Shown here one piece after another: positions 46,229 through 61,000 of a stretch of 64,000 nucleotides of DNA. The DNA comes from Notospermus geniculatus (taxonomy: Eukaryota > Nemertea > Pilidiophora > Heteronemertea > Lineidae): the NCBI GenBank assembly GCA_002633025.1, contig NMRB01000279.1, positions 119,740 to 183,739 of the forward strand. The letters run 5' to 3'. Made by a program: the position numbers and the translations under genes. Position 1 is the stretch's first letter. The number at the start of each line of letters is the position of its first letter. Under the pieces are notes generated by a model that searched no databases, was not told where the DNA came from, and saw only the letters and a list, made by a program, of their open reading frames with translations.

Positions 46229-48240
46229 CTCCCCTTTTGGCCAACAAATCTGTAAAATCGACCGTGAAATTCTGGAATTGGGTGCAAATTTCAATGTTCC
46301 TACCACAGGGCGCCCCTCTTTTCCCAAATCCTGGATCTGCCCCTGGGACATGGCACTGAAGTGGTTAAGAATATACTGTCATCCATGAAACTTGGTGAAA
46401 TATGGGAATCAATGTGAAATTTTTGTACCCTCCAACCCAATTAGGTGGTTTCAATCTTCACCATTTTTAGAGCAACATCGTTTACCACCTAACGACGATA
46501 CAGCAAGACTTCACACAGCATTTGCGAACAGAAAGCAACCTCTCTCAATCAAGGAAAGAAATAATTCATATCCCTTTTGGTACTGTTAGCAACAACATGT
46601 CAGTTTTATAGTCAAGACATCCTTGTTTTAAGACAAGCCAATGGAAACACGTAACTGTAGGCCTAGATCACAGAAACAAGGGTTCTATCCCCGTGGTTTT
46701 GTTCGTACAATATGTACCCGGTACAGATTCATAATTCACCGTTATCCAAACATATCTGGCCGTTTTTGCCAAAGAGCCTTTCCCTCTGTTAGGTGTTATC
46801 ACCATACCTGACGTAAGCTGAAATATGGCAATGCAGACCTACCCCAGGCGCGGATCCAGGGGGCACACGCCCTCATTTCGGCCAACAAATCTGTAAAATC
46901 GACCGTGAAATTCTGAAATTCGGATCAAATCATTGAAATTCACAGCAGATTTCAATGTTTCTAGCACAGTGTGCCCCCTCTTTTCCGAAATCCTGGATCA
47001 ACCCCTGTACTCTACCAGTCATGCCTAGGGATCTGCCCAGCAAAACTTGAGCGGTGAACCAATTCAGGCAAATGGGGAAAATGTACTAATTTTGTCAAAT
47101 TCCATGGTCAAAATTAACCCTTTCGTTACTGGCATGTATGGTCACCAGCTTACAGAGGCCCATATTTTCATTGTTTTATCCGTAAACTGTTTTAACAAAA
47201 ATCTGTTCTAACTTAAACCTTCCATTATACAGGACCCGGTGACCTAGTCCCATGGAAATTTCGTGGGAGTTTGGATGACCCGGTGACCGGGTCCCATGTA
47301 ATGAAAGGGTTAATACTCTGCAGCCAGAATGGTGGAAAAGTCCTCCATTGCCGTCCACCACTGGCATATACATGTACATGACATATACTGCCGTATCATT
47401 CTGACCTCGGATATTCCAAACTATCAATCGACAACAATCGAAGACAAGAAGGACAAAAGCCTAAATGTGGATCAGAAAGGCTGCCTTAGGATACCCACAA
47501 ATAGCCAGCTTTCTCCCACTTAGCGTGGCCAAACTACACTTTGAACACAGTGACAAGGCATTGAGAAGCCATCTATAGTAAACAGAATCTCATGGTTAAC
47601 TTAACCCATCGAGGAAAACCTGAACATTCAAAAGCTTCCAACAGATACAAACATATAGGACAACCAATCCTGAATAGGAAAAGACAACTTTGCATCTGAA
47701 TTTGAGCGAGTAAAGACAAACGGATGTGTTACTACAGGAAGAACATTAAAAGCGAGATGTTTGAAGTGCAAATAAACAGGAACTCCATACACAACCTAAA
47801 AAATAAGCTAAAAAATATTTGAGGTTCGAAGTTCGAACTCGAAATGCTGCCTGCAAAACAAAACGATATGTAAAAAAGAGATCAGCACTGGACATCTTTA
47901 TGTTTCCGCCATGACTTCAGTAATTGATGTCGGTGTTGTCATGGTGACGTCAATTCAACAATGGAAATGTCCAAGTGAAACCCTGCGATCACAGAGGGGA
48001 CAGTTTTCCCCAAAACTGATTTTAAATCTTACATTTACAAGCCAGAGACCTTCGGCAGACAGGGAGAACACAACTTTTCTGTCTCAGACTGAGATACCCG
48101 GTAATTTGAGCTTCGATAAATGAAAAATACCCTCCGCATCCGCAGGACTAGTTGAGCAAAATGAACAACCCGGGAGCAAAAAAATAAAATCTAACACAGA
48201 CGAGATAAAGAGACAGTTATACATTTTTTGAGGCGCAAAA
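46229..48240. repeat. 2.0-kb near-identical duplication, second copy
   Basis: Begins exactly after the N gap at the point equal to 44201 and ends where the first copy ends; sequence beyond 48240 is unique. Confidence 0.88.
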
Positions 48241-51200
48241 ATATTTGAACAACAGTGAGCTCATCCATCTTAAATTACAGTTTATGCTTATAGTGTAACA
48301 ATTTTAGGGTATATGGCCGGCCGTTCCAACAGGCACTGTTCATAAAGGAATTATAATAAATGCATCGTATATTTTGTCCCGTTTGCATATCAATCAACTC
48401 TAATCGACTCTATTATGTAGAAATATTGCTACAAGGTTCTTTGCCTTTTAGATCAAGTCCAATTAAATAAACAGAAAAATACTGACTTCATCTGGTAATA
48501 GGTTTACAATACAGGTTTCATTATGACCATAACGTGAAATACAGGAATTACAGACAAACGGTAAATGAAAACTATACACTTCCACTGAACAAATGAGGAA
48601 AATCTATCAATCTGAACATAAATTAGAGGCTGATAATACTACTTCCATTGGCTTGTCTCAACTCACTTCAGGGGTCATCTCAAAGATAAATGATGCTGAG
48701 ACGGTCTCAATTAGGCCTACTTCATATTGGGTGTTGGAGGGCCAAAAAGAATTTCACTCCTTTCCCCTTGTTGTACGTCTGTCCTTTTTGGCAACTGCTT
48801 CAAAGCTCATAGACCCTTTCTGGGGTGGGGTGAATGTGGGCGTGGGGGTAAGCCAAGGGGGTTAAGGATCTTTTCAAGCTTCATTCAATTTTGAGATGAC
48901 CCCCTATACTCTCAGGCTAATGTACAAACATCATGAAAAATACATTTCAATGTCGAAAAACAACTGCTTTAAACCAGATTTTAGGCCATCAAAAAACATC
49001 ACATTAAAATAACATTCAACTGCGCACAAATACAGTGCAAAGCCATCTCCAACTAGTAGAGCTCACACTTCATCACCGAGGCCACACTTCAAAATCTACA
49101 CCAACATTTTCAGCCATTGTTTCCACAAACACGAAAAGCTCTGTCCATCTGCGTCCATCTCTTCAAAATCCCAAAACCTGGTGTGAAGCAGAAGATAATA
49201 TTTGGTTGATCCGTTGGTGTGCGCACAGGACACCTCTCACAGATTAAAATATGCTGTTCATCAACACAGCTCCTCACACGTCACTTTTCTCGGCCATCAT
49301 CGTTGCTTGGGAACAGATACCCACAAACGTGACTCAATCTTCTGTGTCCTCATCTCTTTCAAAGGAACTGCGTCCTGAAGCCTTCCAAAATCATGGGCCT
49401 ACTGACAAATTTACAACCAACTGCCAAAATGACAAACATTTCGAAAGGACTTTGTCCCTGAAATCTTCCCAAGCATTCAACCGAATGACAACAGGAAGAA
49501 AACGCTATTACCGTTATCAACATAACCCCCCGTTCTTCACATCTCTTGGCCACCGTCACTTTGGGAATTTGCATCCCATCAAAATCCCCATCTCTTCCCG
49601 ACCCTTTCTATGAGAGACGTACTCTGCGCACGATTGGGTGATAACATTTCCCATCGGTTGCACTACACATTTGTTATAATGCTCAAAGTCAAAGCTCGGC
49701 GTTAATGATATTCAGTTTAAAGTGATGAAAATATTTACAATCAACGTCTTCATGGTCGTTGTCAAGATGCCCATGTCAAATGAAGTGAACAGTTCAACTT
49801 TGTTCGAAAACTATTCCTAAGTGATATCAGCAATGCCTCCTTTCTTAAGCCAGACACGTGGAGGTTTTTTGAGAAATGAATGTTTATTCTCCACTACCAG
49901 ATTGGTGTAGTAGAAATATCAATGCCTATCACCTCTGAGGTCCAGATTCAAACCTGATCTAACCCACTTTCCATTTCAAAGAGGGGCGCTCTCTTCAAGA
50001 ATGCAGGTCTTCTACGGGCACTATGGTTTCCTCCTGCTCCACGATAGGCCTAATTTGCCCAATATTGTCAATAGAGCTAACAATAATGCTGTTTGGCACT
50101 CAGGTCACAATTTCATAAATTTGGGCAGTCCGTGCCTTGTTGGCAATGTCAGAGTTTAAAATTGCTAAAGATCTTTACTTTTGACGAAGCATTTTGTGAA
50201 GTTTTAAGAGCTGCTGAACACTTCACCTGACATGGGCATTTCAATTCACCGATATTTCACTCATCAACTTGTGAAATATGCTAACTAGATGTTTTGTCAG
50301 TCAGTTTTGGTGCGGCATGAACAATACTAGTAGATGAAAACGGCAGAAAGATAAAGGGGTGATTTTTTTATAATTTCTCTATCATAGGTTTTGATGAAAA
50401 GAAATACCAGTGAATTGACTTTGTCTTTTTTAGTAGGGAATATACTTCATGAGGCAAGGACACAAACTGCACCAACAGCACCTCGTCCTCATACGCCACA
50501 TCGTAGAATTACCGAGGGTATGAGCAAATTCGTTGCCAACATCATCCAAGTCATAAAAGAATTAGCACAAAGGCCAAGATAGATGCCACCCTAAGTCATT
50601 TTGAGGATTCTCGTTCCTTTGTTCCATGCCTCGTGAAGTATATCCGTGATTCTGTTCATCTTCAATTGATTCTTGAGCAATTACCAACTGGAGCAAGGTA
50701 ATAGGTTCCATATGAGAGGAGGGACTGTTACTGGTCTGTGAATGAGCTCTTTGGCTATAGGAGATCAGACATTGGCCTACTGTGGAAGATGGCCCTGTTC
50801 AAATACAGAGTAATCAAAGCTTTGTAACCTTCATTAAAATTCAACTCTGTTATCATCGATGAATTACGATTGCACCTTTAATGGAGTTTGACACCTCTTG
50901 CATCACAAAGTTCGAATGCTTTTTTGACCATTTTCACTGCAAATTTCAACTGACCAGGAAGAGGACACCAAGTATTATCTCTTGAAATCTCTCCCGAATT
51001 TCGCAAAATTTCAATGCCAAACGGGGTCTTTCCAGGCATTTTCTAGTAGAGATCCCAGAAGTGAATCGCCCAGATGTTGGAACTTACGAAATTCGGAGAA
51101 GTCTTTACTTATACTATCATCTTGTGTGTCATTTTTTTGTGCTCTATGTTGGATACCTTGAAATCTCCAGTTGGTAAAAGCAAAATAGTCTTTGTCACCT

Positions 51201-53984
51201 TACACTTAATCCTCAAAACCTGTCCACGACAGCTGAGAGGTCAAATCAAGACGGCAAAGACTGGTCACCTACCCCTGTCGAAGATAGACATTGCCGATCT
51301 GGAACAGCGGTAGGTATTTCTCTTCTCGGCTAGACACATCTCTGCGTGAAGCCTATTTTCATCGCAGGGGAGGCAGTAGGCTAACTGCTTACCTGCCTTT
51401 CCACCTGCTTTTGAGGCCATGTAAACATATTGGTCAGCATTTCTTTTTTGTAGGTACATGTATATATCACCTGAGGTTTAGATATGAAGACTCAGCTAGA
51501 TCATGGCCTGAAGGTAGCAAATTTCCACCAACTGAGCGTAGACAAAATGGCTGTTCAAACGTTTTGGACTGAAGACATTTCCAAAATCATTCTGACAAAA
51601 TGGTTCTTTTGTCAGGTTGTTAGTGCATTATAAATGAGATGCTTGAATCAATTCTTTTCCTTCAAAATTTTGGATCTGTACAACAAATATATTCACAAAC
51701 CTGCAGAGTACAGAGGAATGCTCATCATCCTATGTTTACATGGCCAGAATATTTGCCATTTAATGGCATGGCATAGCCACTCAGTTTACTGGGGTCACCC
51801 AGCAAATCGACTCACTTTAAAATCACCCAGTTTCACAGAATTCTGATTTCTGCCTGTTTTTGAGTACACAACCATAGAATAACTGGTTCACTGGTGATTT
51901 TAACAGTATACATACCCCTTTGAGGAATAAGCAGTGGAAAAACTCATTAATTTCAATCAACTACAGATTACTTTAGTCATTTTTGATGTCATACATCTGG
52001 CCAAGAATCTATATACATGTAATCAATTCATATCTTTATTTTTACTTAACAAAATTTTATGACTAAAATTTTTCAAATTTTTTTGTTATTTGGAAATTAT
52101 CCAGACTGCACAAATTACCATAATTTCATGCCAAAATGAACTGAGTAAAAAATAAGTCCCCAGGGTAGGGTTATCATTTTTTTAAAGACTTCCATAGGCA
52201 AGACCTGCTTAGTCCTCAAAGGGAGCGACAATAATTTTTTACCATATCCCTTCATGGATATATCATTTTTCTAGTTCATTTCTGGGGTCATTAAAGACGG
52301 CTGTTTCAAGAAAATTAATCATTTTTTACACATTTGATTCCCTCAGATATTCAACCAAAAGATTATCTCTAAAATCTCATTGCAAAACATGAAAATCAAA
52401 ACAAATTTTTAACTTTATTCCACAGTTCTCCGGTGAAGAACATCAAACTTGCAAAATCTTTTGATAAAACACAGAAACAACCCTTGCCCCTGCTTAATGT
52501 AGAGATGGGACACTCAACACAATGATATGTGAGAAAGTACCTCAGTACATTTCACTTTTAGGGGAAGGTTGGGGAAAATTCACAATATTATGAAGAGAAT
52601 TTGCAGCAAAAAATTAAAATGATATGAAAATTATCTACACAGTCATGGCGGTCTGCCTACGAAAAAAGCCACAATATTACGACCTAACACCAGCCTGCGA
52701 TTGAAGCACAGGTTCCGAAAGATAAAACGATTATTGTTAGGTTCAGCTACGCAGACCCCCGATGACGCTAAATTGTTTGAAGAGTTCCCACACCTAAAAT
52801 GAGAAGTTCTGACTTACATACATGGTCAAATCGTTAGTAGTATTCATCGTATCTGTACACACAAGGCCAGACTTTGGTTATCATGTCAAGTTGAGGTGTT
52901 TTGACTTGTTGGTTCGAAATACTTGCTCGTCTGGTACGGGTCATCGTGAAATATGGGGTCACTGTTTTATCAAACGTTACACTCACAGACACGGATAATA
53001 TCTTCCATGGGTCCACTTTTCAAGTTTTTTTCTCGCACACTATGGAGCATAAGCTGAGGAAAATTCCTGTCCATCTTCAACATTTGTGTTAAAATCATTG
53101 GCACTCCAACATAGCCAACTTCGATTCTATCCCTTTCCTTTTTTACGTTGATGCGGTATAAAACAGCAACCCCAACCTCGGTGTTACACGGTGTAAAATC
53201 AGGCTTCCTCTGTCAATGTTTAAGAAACTTATAACAGCACATGTCAAGTTTGGAAGCATTCTATCATTATCATCACACAGAGAAAACATTCATTTCTACA
53301 CCACATTTCTCCATTACGAAACACAATTGGGTGACTTTTTTTGCAGATTTTTTCTATAAAATGGTAGCTGTAGCCTATCACATTCTAAAATAGTACAGTA
53401 TATGATGATGATGGCGATTGAAGATGGTAACGGCATACTATGAACAGGTTCCTTCGTAAGTTTTCGGTGGACGATGATGGCCTGTTCCCAGGATGCACTA
53501 GAGATAATACGCGGCATAAATTATGGAAAGAATCTGTGTACGATACGATTTGGAATTACGGGTACACTATATGACTAACTACCACTAGATGAGTCAATGC
53601 CAGATTTAGCACTTGTATACTAATGAATGCATCACATTATTTTCAAGACTGCAACACCACGATAAGACCGGGAGTTATTTACTTGTATAGTAGTATGCAA
53701 ACTGGTACTTGTATGGTATACAAAATGGTTATACACTGATATCACAGATGGTAAAATGGCTAAGACACAGAAGGTAATCTCTATCTAGACAAATATCTAC
53801 TCACAGGAAGGCAGGCCTGATGTAAGAAATTTTTCAGTGTTCAAGTCACGAGGGTTTTTCCTTATGGTGTTAAGCTTCAAATATTCAAAACAGAAAGGTG
53901 ATTTTTTTATAAATATTCGATCCAGAGTCGTGAGCTTGGCTCTTCAGGTAATATTGGGCAATTTGTATGTAATGTAGGCCTACA

Positions 53985-54118
53985 AGGAAATGGAGCCCCG
54001 GAGGAAACCTACGGTGCCGGAGAGTCACCCTCTCTATCCCAGGAATACCGGTTACGAACGGGAATCGAAGCCGGGACCTCAGATGTGACATGTACCACTC
54101 TGACAGCCCAAAAGGCAT
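53985..54118 (-). mobile_element. tRNA-derived SINE fragment
   Basis: Minus strand: TGTCAGAGTGGTACATG and, about 25 nt later, GGCTTCGATTCCC, the spacing and shape of Pol III boxes A and B, followed by a non-tRNA body. Confidence 0.6.
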
Positions 54119-54276
54119 TCTAAATTCATGAACATGGACTTCGTACAGAATTTAAGACACTGGACAGACCAAAAAGCCATTGTGATGTTGTGATGGGAAG
54201 GAATGGTGACATGAATCAAATGATATTTGCCTGTTTGTCTTGCATGGATACACATCTAATTCACCGACGGTCTGAT

Positions 54277-54282
54277 TTTATT
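54277..54282 (-). promoter_or_regulatory. Possible polyadenylation signal for the FMR1-like gene
   Basis: AATAAA on the minus strand about 380 nt after the stop. Found by motif only. Confidence 0.2.
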
Positions 54283-54661
54283 ACAAAAAGACAATTATGG
54301 TAAAAAGATTCTGGCTTTTCAAATGAAGGATGCATAGGAGAACATAGCCAGAGGACACCGTGTTTACTAAGTTTGCATCAGGGTACGCACTGCTTCCAAA
54401 ACATAACCCACGACCTTGGAATCACTCACTAGTCAGGTATTGAGTACTTCCCGAGTAAGGGTACGAGTTTACACTTGACATGTGCTGTTTAAATTTCATT
54501 GATCCAGCCAGCCGTTTTACATTTGGTAATAAATAAGTACAGTAAATGCTCGGAGATGTTCACTGCAGCTCAACAAGCTCACAGCGATCTCGTGAAGCTT
54601 TACAAAAAGGACTCGGTACACGGCATCATCACACAACCCAGCGAATGCTTAACCTCGGATG

Positions 54662-55098
54662 TTATTGTTCGCCGTTGACCATTTTTTCTCGGGGATTATT
54701 TGTAATTTTTTCGTTGCGACCACCACGCCTCGGTTCCCGTTGTTCTTTCGGGCCGTCTTTCCTCGTGTCCATTTCTTTATTCCTCGGTTTATCAGCAGTC
54801 GGAGACTGTGAAGACCTGCCTTCCCGTTTGACATCCGTCCTGGTATTGGGTCCAGAATCGTTCCTGTTACCATGGTTACCAGGGCCTTTTGAACTGTCAC
54901 TACCTGCGCCTTGGTGATCGGTCCCGTTGCTCCGACCACCGCGCAGACCACTGCCTCCACCACCTCGATAATTTGATACACTATTATCAGTTTCTGTTCC
55001 CGAGGTGGGGCCACCGTTGCCACGACGACTACGATTTTTATTTCGTCTCCGCCGCCTACGACGACCGCCTTGGTTTCCATCTATGGATGACACACTTT
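54662..55098 (-). CDS. FMR1: FMR1-like exon 12: Arg-rich C-terminus and stop
   Basis: [11 protein letters not shown] followed by seven Arg and [11 protein letters not shown], then [14 protein letters not shown] and a charged tail ending REKMVNGEQ and TAA. The Q-PLVNG-like end matches vertebrate family members. Confidence 0.9.
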
Positions 55099-58000
55099 CT
55101 GAAAATAGACAGTTTACTGCACACTCCACGTCATAAATAGAATTCTCAACTCATTAAAGCTGGGCAAAAGATCTTTTTGCTTTCTATGTATTTTCATCGG
55201 GCCATTTATGTAAGAGATGCAGTCAAGCCATGTGAAAGCGCTAGGCCTACATGTATTTCGCTTTCACTAGCCTAGCCAAAGAAATCACTTCGCCCATGTC
55301 ACGTCACTGCTCGTTCTGTAAACAGGGCCTAAGGATTAAGAACATGGAGTCGCAACATACCCTGATCCTGACTTGTTACGCTCGAGACCTCCTGACCAGC
55401 ACTGTCTAATACTGTATCATCATCGTCCGTAACACGCCGTCTGCCACCACCACCGTAACCTTCATTACCGTGGTATGGTGGTTGACCTCCCACTAAAATT
55501 GGAAGAAAATACATTTTTATCATATTCCTTTCCCATCTCTATGTATCTTTGTTTTCCAGATAAGCTACACATTCGCGTCACCCGGAAGACAAAGAAACTG
55601 GTCGTTTTTCATTTTTTACATTATGCTAAAAAGCCATCACGAAAATGCCCAATGAGCATCCGCAAGTTGACAAGGGTTAATCTGATCATGCACATTTTCA
55701 TCAAATAGAACAAATTCATTCAACGTTGGACAAAATAAGACAAGCTTTTGAAATGTTTGAACAGATGATTTTCCAATCCCCTAAAAATATGCTTTGAACA
55801 TGTTTAACCGGGGGAAACAATGGGAAAGGGGATATCATGGTGTCAAAATGAATGCAGTTAGTTAATCAAGGGGTGGGTCAAGGGCATGGGAAAAGTGGAG
55901 GTACCCGGCACTTGAACATGGTGAAAATTCACGGGCAATTTTAACAAATTCTTCCAGAAGTTTAAAAATTTCATGATCGAGGTCAAAGATTTACATGTAT
56001 GACATCTGGGGCAGCCCTCTGACCCCACACCTGATGATTGAGCTCTACAGTGTATGTATGGCACAAATAGTAAAATTGTAAACGTACTGGTTACTGATAT
56101 CGTGTCATTGTTGACATCGACGTGGCGACGATCCTGACCTGACCTTCGATCTCTGTCCGACCTTGAATCATAGCCACGACCACCTGATAAAGAAGATGCA
56201 TGCATGAGAATAACGCCAGCCGGTGAACATGTATGACCATGTTATTGATAGAGGGGTACACTGATTCAGGAAACAGGACAGACATATCCACGCGAAAGAT
56301 TGGAATTAGTGTCAGCTTTGGCCAAATTTGCTGCGTGAATTCTAGTGCAATTCTCATCGTGATTTTTTAGCAGTCCAGTCTTATTAACATGGGTACCCTT
56401 TGGACGCTGGAATGACTGACTGTGCTTAGGATGAGCTTTCACATGCATCATGACATTGGTTTTATAATTTAGAAGCCATTTTCAGTTCAGCCCTTGAAGG
56501 TTGTTAACAAAGAGACCAATCAAGAAAATCACAGTCGAAAGAGCATCTTAATGGAAAATTTCAGTGATCTAGAATGGATTGTAACGATGTTTGGTCCAGC
56601 AGTAGATAGATAGAAGAGGTAAGGATAAGCACAACCACTAATACTCATAATATGTTGATCAAGCAAATATGTTAATGAGGGGGATGCAAGCAGGGGATAG
56701 AGAATTAAAGAGGATTGTAACGGTGCAGGATACAAACCTTCCCACAGAAGACAATCGAACATTCTTCCTCCATGCGAGTATTTATATTTATACGAAGCCA
56801 GTAACAAAATCCCCTCGCAGATGATGGTGAACTTTTCACAGCGTATGGCAAGCACAGTGCGTCATGGCCAATACCAACGACCCAGTGCATATGCTGAGCA
56901 CATCTCGTCAGAAACCTTGCTCTAGTTATGCATCCAGCAGTACCCCTGTAAACTACTTTCACACAAATGATACGCCTAAGTTTATTTGTTATTCCCAAGG
57001 ATAGATGACAGCACTCGGTCTACACAGGCGGTGCTCGGAAATGGCAGTTGGTAGACGCGACGAAATGGTTAGCTTTTTCACTCACCAGGGTCTCTTGGAG
57101 GCAGGCGACCATATCGATACTTGCCACGGCCGCGGCCGCGATGGCTCAGCATACTGTCCGTGTAATATCCTGAACGTCCGTCTTCCTCAGGTACTGGTTC
57201 CTCTGCCGCCCAGTCATGGATTGGGTTATAATTTGACAGATCGTCTCCTTTGGAGGAGGGGGAAAGAACAACGGAACTATTTTTAGCAAGTATGCAAATT
57301 AATATTGGATGTGATTCTCATATCGCATATACGATATCAAGTCAAAGATTTTGGCGTAGCTATGGCACTTTATAAGAATATTGAGTGCAAATCTTTTGTT
57401 AGACGGCGAATGAATGACTGGTCGGCCACAAATGGACAAATAGTTCAATTCCTGTGAGATGAATGAATATGTCTACAGTTTCATCTGGATATCATAACAC
57501 AACATGAAAATCACAATTCCGTAAGCATATTATTCTAAACAAGGAACAGAAGCATCACATATAGAATTCATCTTTTCAACGGTCCCCTGCCATCTTGGTT
57601 TCTAGGGCAAATTGCCAATGAACACACATCTGGAAGTCTAACCAGAACATGCATGTGATTGGTCACGAAATACAATTTGCCTACGAGATGTAAGTGCACA
57701 AGCGCTTTTGTTTCCAAGAAATCTGGCAGGAACCAAGATGGTGAGTTGGTGTCGAAACGATGAATTGAGACAGCATTAGCTCATCTGTTTGCAGCTAGAA
57801 AATATCTCTGTTTCCATTCACTAAAATCTTCCATCATGTTTGTGCAGGTACAGTTAAGACAAGAGTGCAGTTGATTTAAGACGATAGTAATTAAGCAAAG
57901 ACACTGACTTCGAAGTCATGGCTGGTGAAAGACACAGAACTAGACTACGTTCATAAGGTAAAGTTAAGCAAAATCAAAACCCACCAAGAAATGTACAAGA

Positions 58001-61000
58001 GTGCATCAAGCAGTCTCCAAGAAAATGTTTTCATCCTTGACAATTTTGGAAGAATTTCTGGTGTACATTTCTGCGGTGGTTGCTCAGCTTTGTACATTTT
58101 ACAAATATTGAACATTTATAGTACGTTTGAATAAGAAGCTCTAAAGATAGAAGAAATGTGTGGAAAGAAGAAATGATCGTGAAGATCAGCACAATTGTAC
58201 AATACAGAATCATCGACCAACCTGATTGCGTCATTCTGTCGTGTCGTTCGTTAGCCCACCGACGCCCACCACGTCCACCTCGACCTCCTCTCCCACGACC
58301 ACCTCGACTGCCTCGATCGTCAAAGTACGGGTCGTTGCTTCCACCCCTGAAAAACAACCTGCAAACATCAACGAGAGAAGCTGTAGAACATTTGAAAACA
58401 GAGATAAAACATTTGATCACACACAGTTCTGGTATATTAGAGAACATTTGAACACATGCAGTTCTGGTATATTAGGGAACATTTGAGCACACACAGTTCT
58501 GTATATTAGGAAACATTTGAGCACACACAGTTCTGTATATTAGGAAACATTTGAGCACACTCAGTTCTGCGGCCTGTTTCATAAAGTGTCTTTAACCAAA
58601 TGGAAAATGCATTGAGTTAATGGTACCATCAGCTTCTTTATGAAACAGACCCCTAGTCTATTAGAAAACATTTGAGCATGCACATTTCTTGTCTAGAAAT
58701 GGAGAACACATTTGAACACACATAGTTCTGGTCTATTAGAAAACAGAGAACAAACTTGTGCACACATAGTTATGGTCTATTAGAACACAGAGAACACACC
58801 TGTGCACACAGTTCTGGTTTATTAGAAAACAGAGAACACACTTGAGCAAGAACAGACCTGGACCCATGTTCCCGAAGCCGTCGTTAGGTTAACGATGTCG
58901 TTACGCTATGCATTTTCCCAGTTTTAACGACATCATTAACCTAACGATGGCTTCGGGAACATGGCTCCTGGTCTGTTATGAAACAGCGAGAAAACATTTG
59001 AGCACAATAATGATTTCACCCAGGGCAAAACAGAGAAAAGTTTTACACACCTTCTTTCCCTAGGGGGAGGGAAGTATGGCCCAGGAGCAGGGGGAGCACC
59101 AATATTTTTAAGCTGTAAATCAATTTCCATTTTCTCTTGACGAAGTTGTTCTACCTCGCGTAAGTGACAAAGATGATAATCAAGCAAGATCTGTGCATTA
59201 CTGATATTTTCCATCGTTCCTACGAAGATAAATGGGACCTGGTTCTGGAATGAGAGAATGAGAAAATGAAAATAAGGAGTTGTCGGACAAGAAAATATGA
59301 TTTATATAAATGCAGAGGAGCCTTAATAGCCAACTGGATATTGTGTGGGCATAACAGCAGTGACGGGTTCAAATCTCAGCCGGGCCACATGGATTAATCA
59401 TCTGTGGCTCTTTATCATTGATGCATGGGCAGTAGAAATGACATCTTGTGCCTTGTATCTATGAAAAGGCCAGTATAGTGTTTTTCATATCATTCTGGCC
59501 AAAGGTACTTAGTTGAACTCAGGAATGTGACCAGATCACATTTTCCAAAAGATAGTGGTGTTGCACAACATTAGATTGTCCGTAGGGTTGGCGTAATCAA
59601 TAGCTCTTTCAAGGTGTCAGCTAAAGCCAGTCAGCCATGACACTGGCTGCCAAGGGTTGTGCAACATTCTTAATTGTGATAACACCATTAAAGTTTAGTG
59701 ACAAGAGGTCAGCCAAGAACCTTTGGCCAGATCTATCTGAAAAACACTATAAAAGACCTCATCCCTGTGATGAACAAGAGCATTTTCTGATGGACTCCAA
59801 CCCAAGACCTCTGGCCGGAGATATTCTGTAATTAACACTTACAGGAGTAGGATAATTTGGATCAGCCTCATTCTGTCGTTCGTTGTCGCCCTCGATTTTC
59901 ACTCGCACCACGCCAGATTTGTCCACTATGTCTTGAATGTTTCTACCATTTTTTCCAATGACTTTCGCTGAAATAAACAGAAAATGCCACGAGTCACAAC
60001 ACAGGCTCAGCAAATGATAAGTTTTTATCAGGTCTCAGGAAAGGGGAATAGGGAACCCCTGTCAAAACGGTTCAAGGTAGAACTGTGGTCTAGAGCATGA
60101 AGTGTCAAAAGACGCTTCAATGAAGTCTGAAGCCAGCTTTCGGTAGATGTGAGCTATCTTGGTGGTTGTTTCATTATCCCTTGCAACCGAAGTCACATTT
60201 CTACTTACGTATAAGATTTCTAGGTACATCAAAGGTTTGTTCAGAATATTCTAACAGGTTCCTCGCAGCTCTAACCGCCTCTTCCGTTTCACCGACAACT
60301 TTAAACGTGCAAGTGTTTTCATCCAGATCAATACTTGAGATTCCGTCCATTTTTCGTGCCTGTTGGATGTTAGAGCCGTGAGTTCCAATGGCCAGGCCCA
60401 TCAGGTCTTCACGTACCGAGAACTCCTCAATGAACTGGGTCTTGGCGTGAAGTTTTGTTGACTGTAAAGAAAAGCAGAGGTGCCAGTGATTCATAGCAAA
60501 AATAACACTTTGTCCTCCAAGTTGGCTTCAAACAGTGAACTTGCATTTTACAAAACATGTCAATGCACTGTAGGTTATGCAAAATTTCTCACCTCTAACT
60601 TTTTAACTGCTTCTTCTGTTCGTTGTTTTAAAAGCATCTTTTGCTTCAGATTTCTGAAGTGCATATCTCCAAGCAGGGAAGCACGCTTTATGACTGATTC
60701 TTGGGTTGACTGGAAAAAATCAATTACATGTACGTCAAGCAGGAATTAGAAGAATGTTCTTAAAATTTTTGCAGACTCTACCCAAGTCTCTAAGAAAACA
60801 TCAATAGAAAATATGTCCGCCAAAACCTGGGGCAGATGAGTTGAACTTGAAGGAGAGGCTGATAACTAAACTAAGGGGACTCACCAACACAGTAAGAGTA
60901 CAGGCATCGTCGTCATACACCACAACGGACGCCCCGCAGTGTTTCTTAAAATCCTTGTGACTTCCCTCCTCCCTGCAGATGTCGCGCATATCTTGTGGGA

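Larger units (their letters stand above)
48241..54661. other. 6.4-kb region without recognised gene
   Basis: A/T-rich, many short open frames, none with a recognisable domain; a SINE near its right end. Part is probably the 3' UTR of the FMR1-like gene. Confidence 0.5.

Noticed and set aside
48593-48865. 90-codon plus-strand open frame
   Set aside because: No family resemblance and ordinary for A/T-rich intergenic DNA.
54546-55140. Plus-strand frames opposite the last FMR1-like exon
   Set aside because: Antisense shadows of the Arg/Gly-rich C-terminus.
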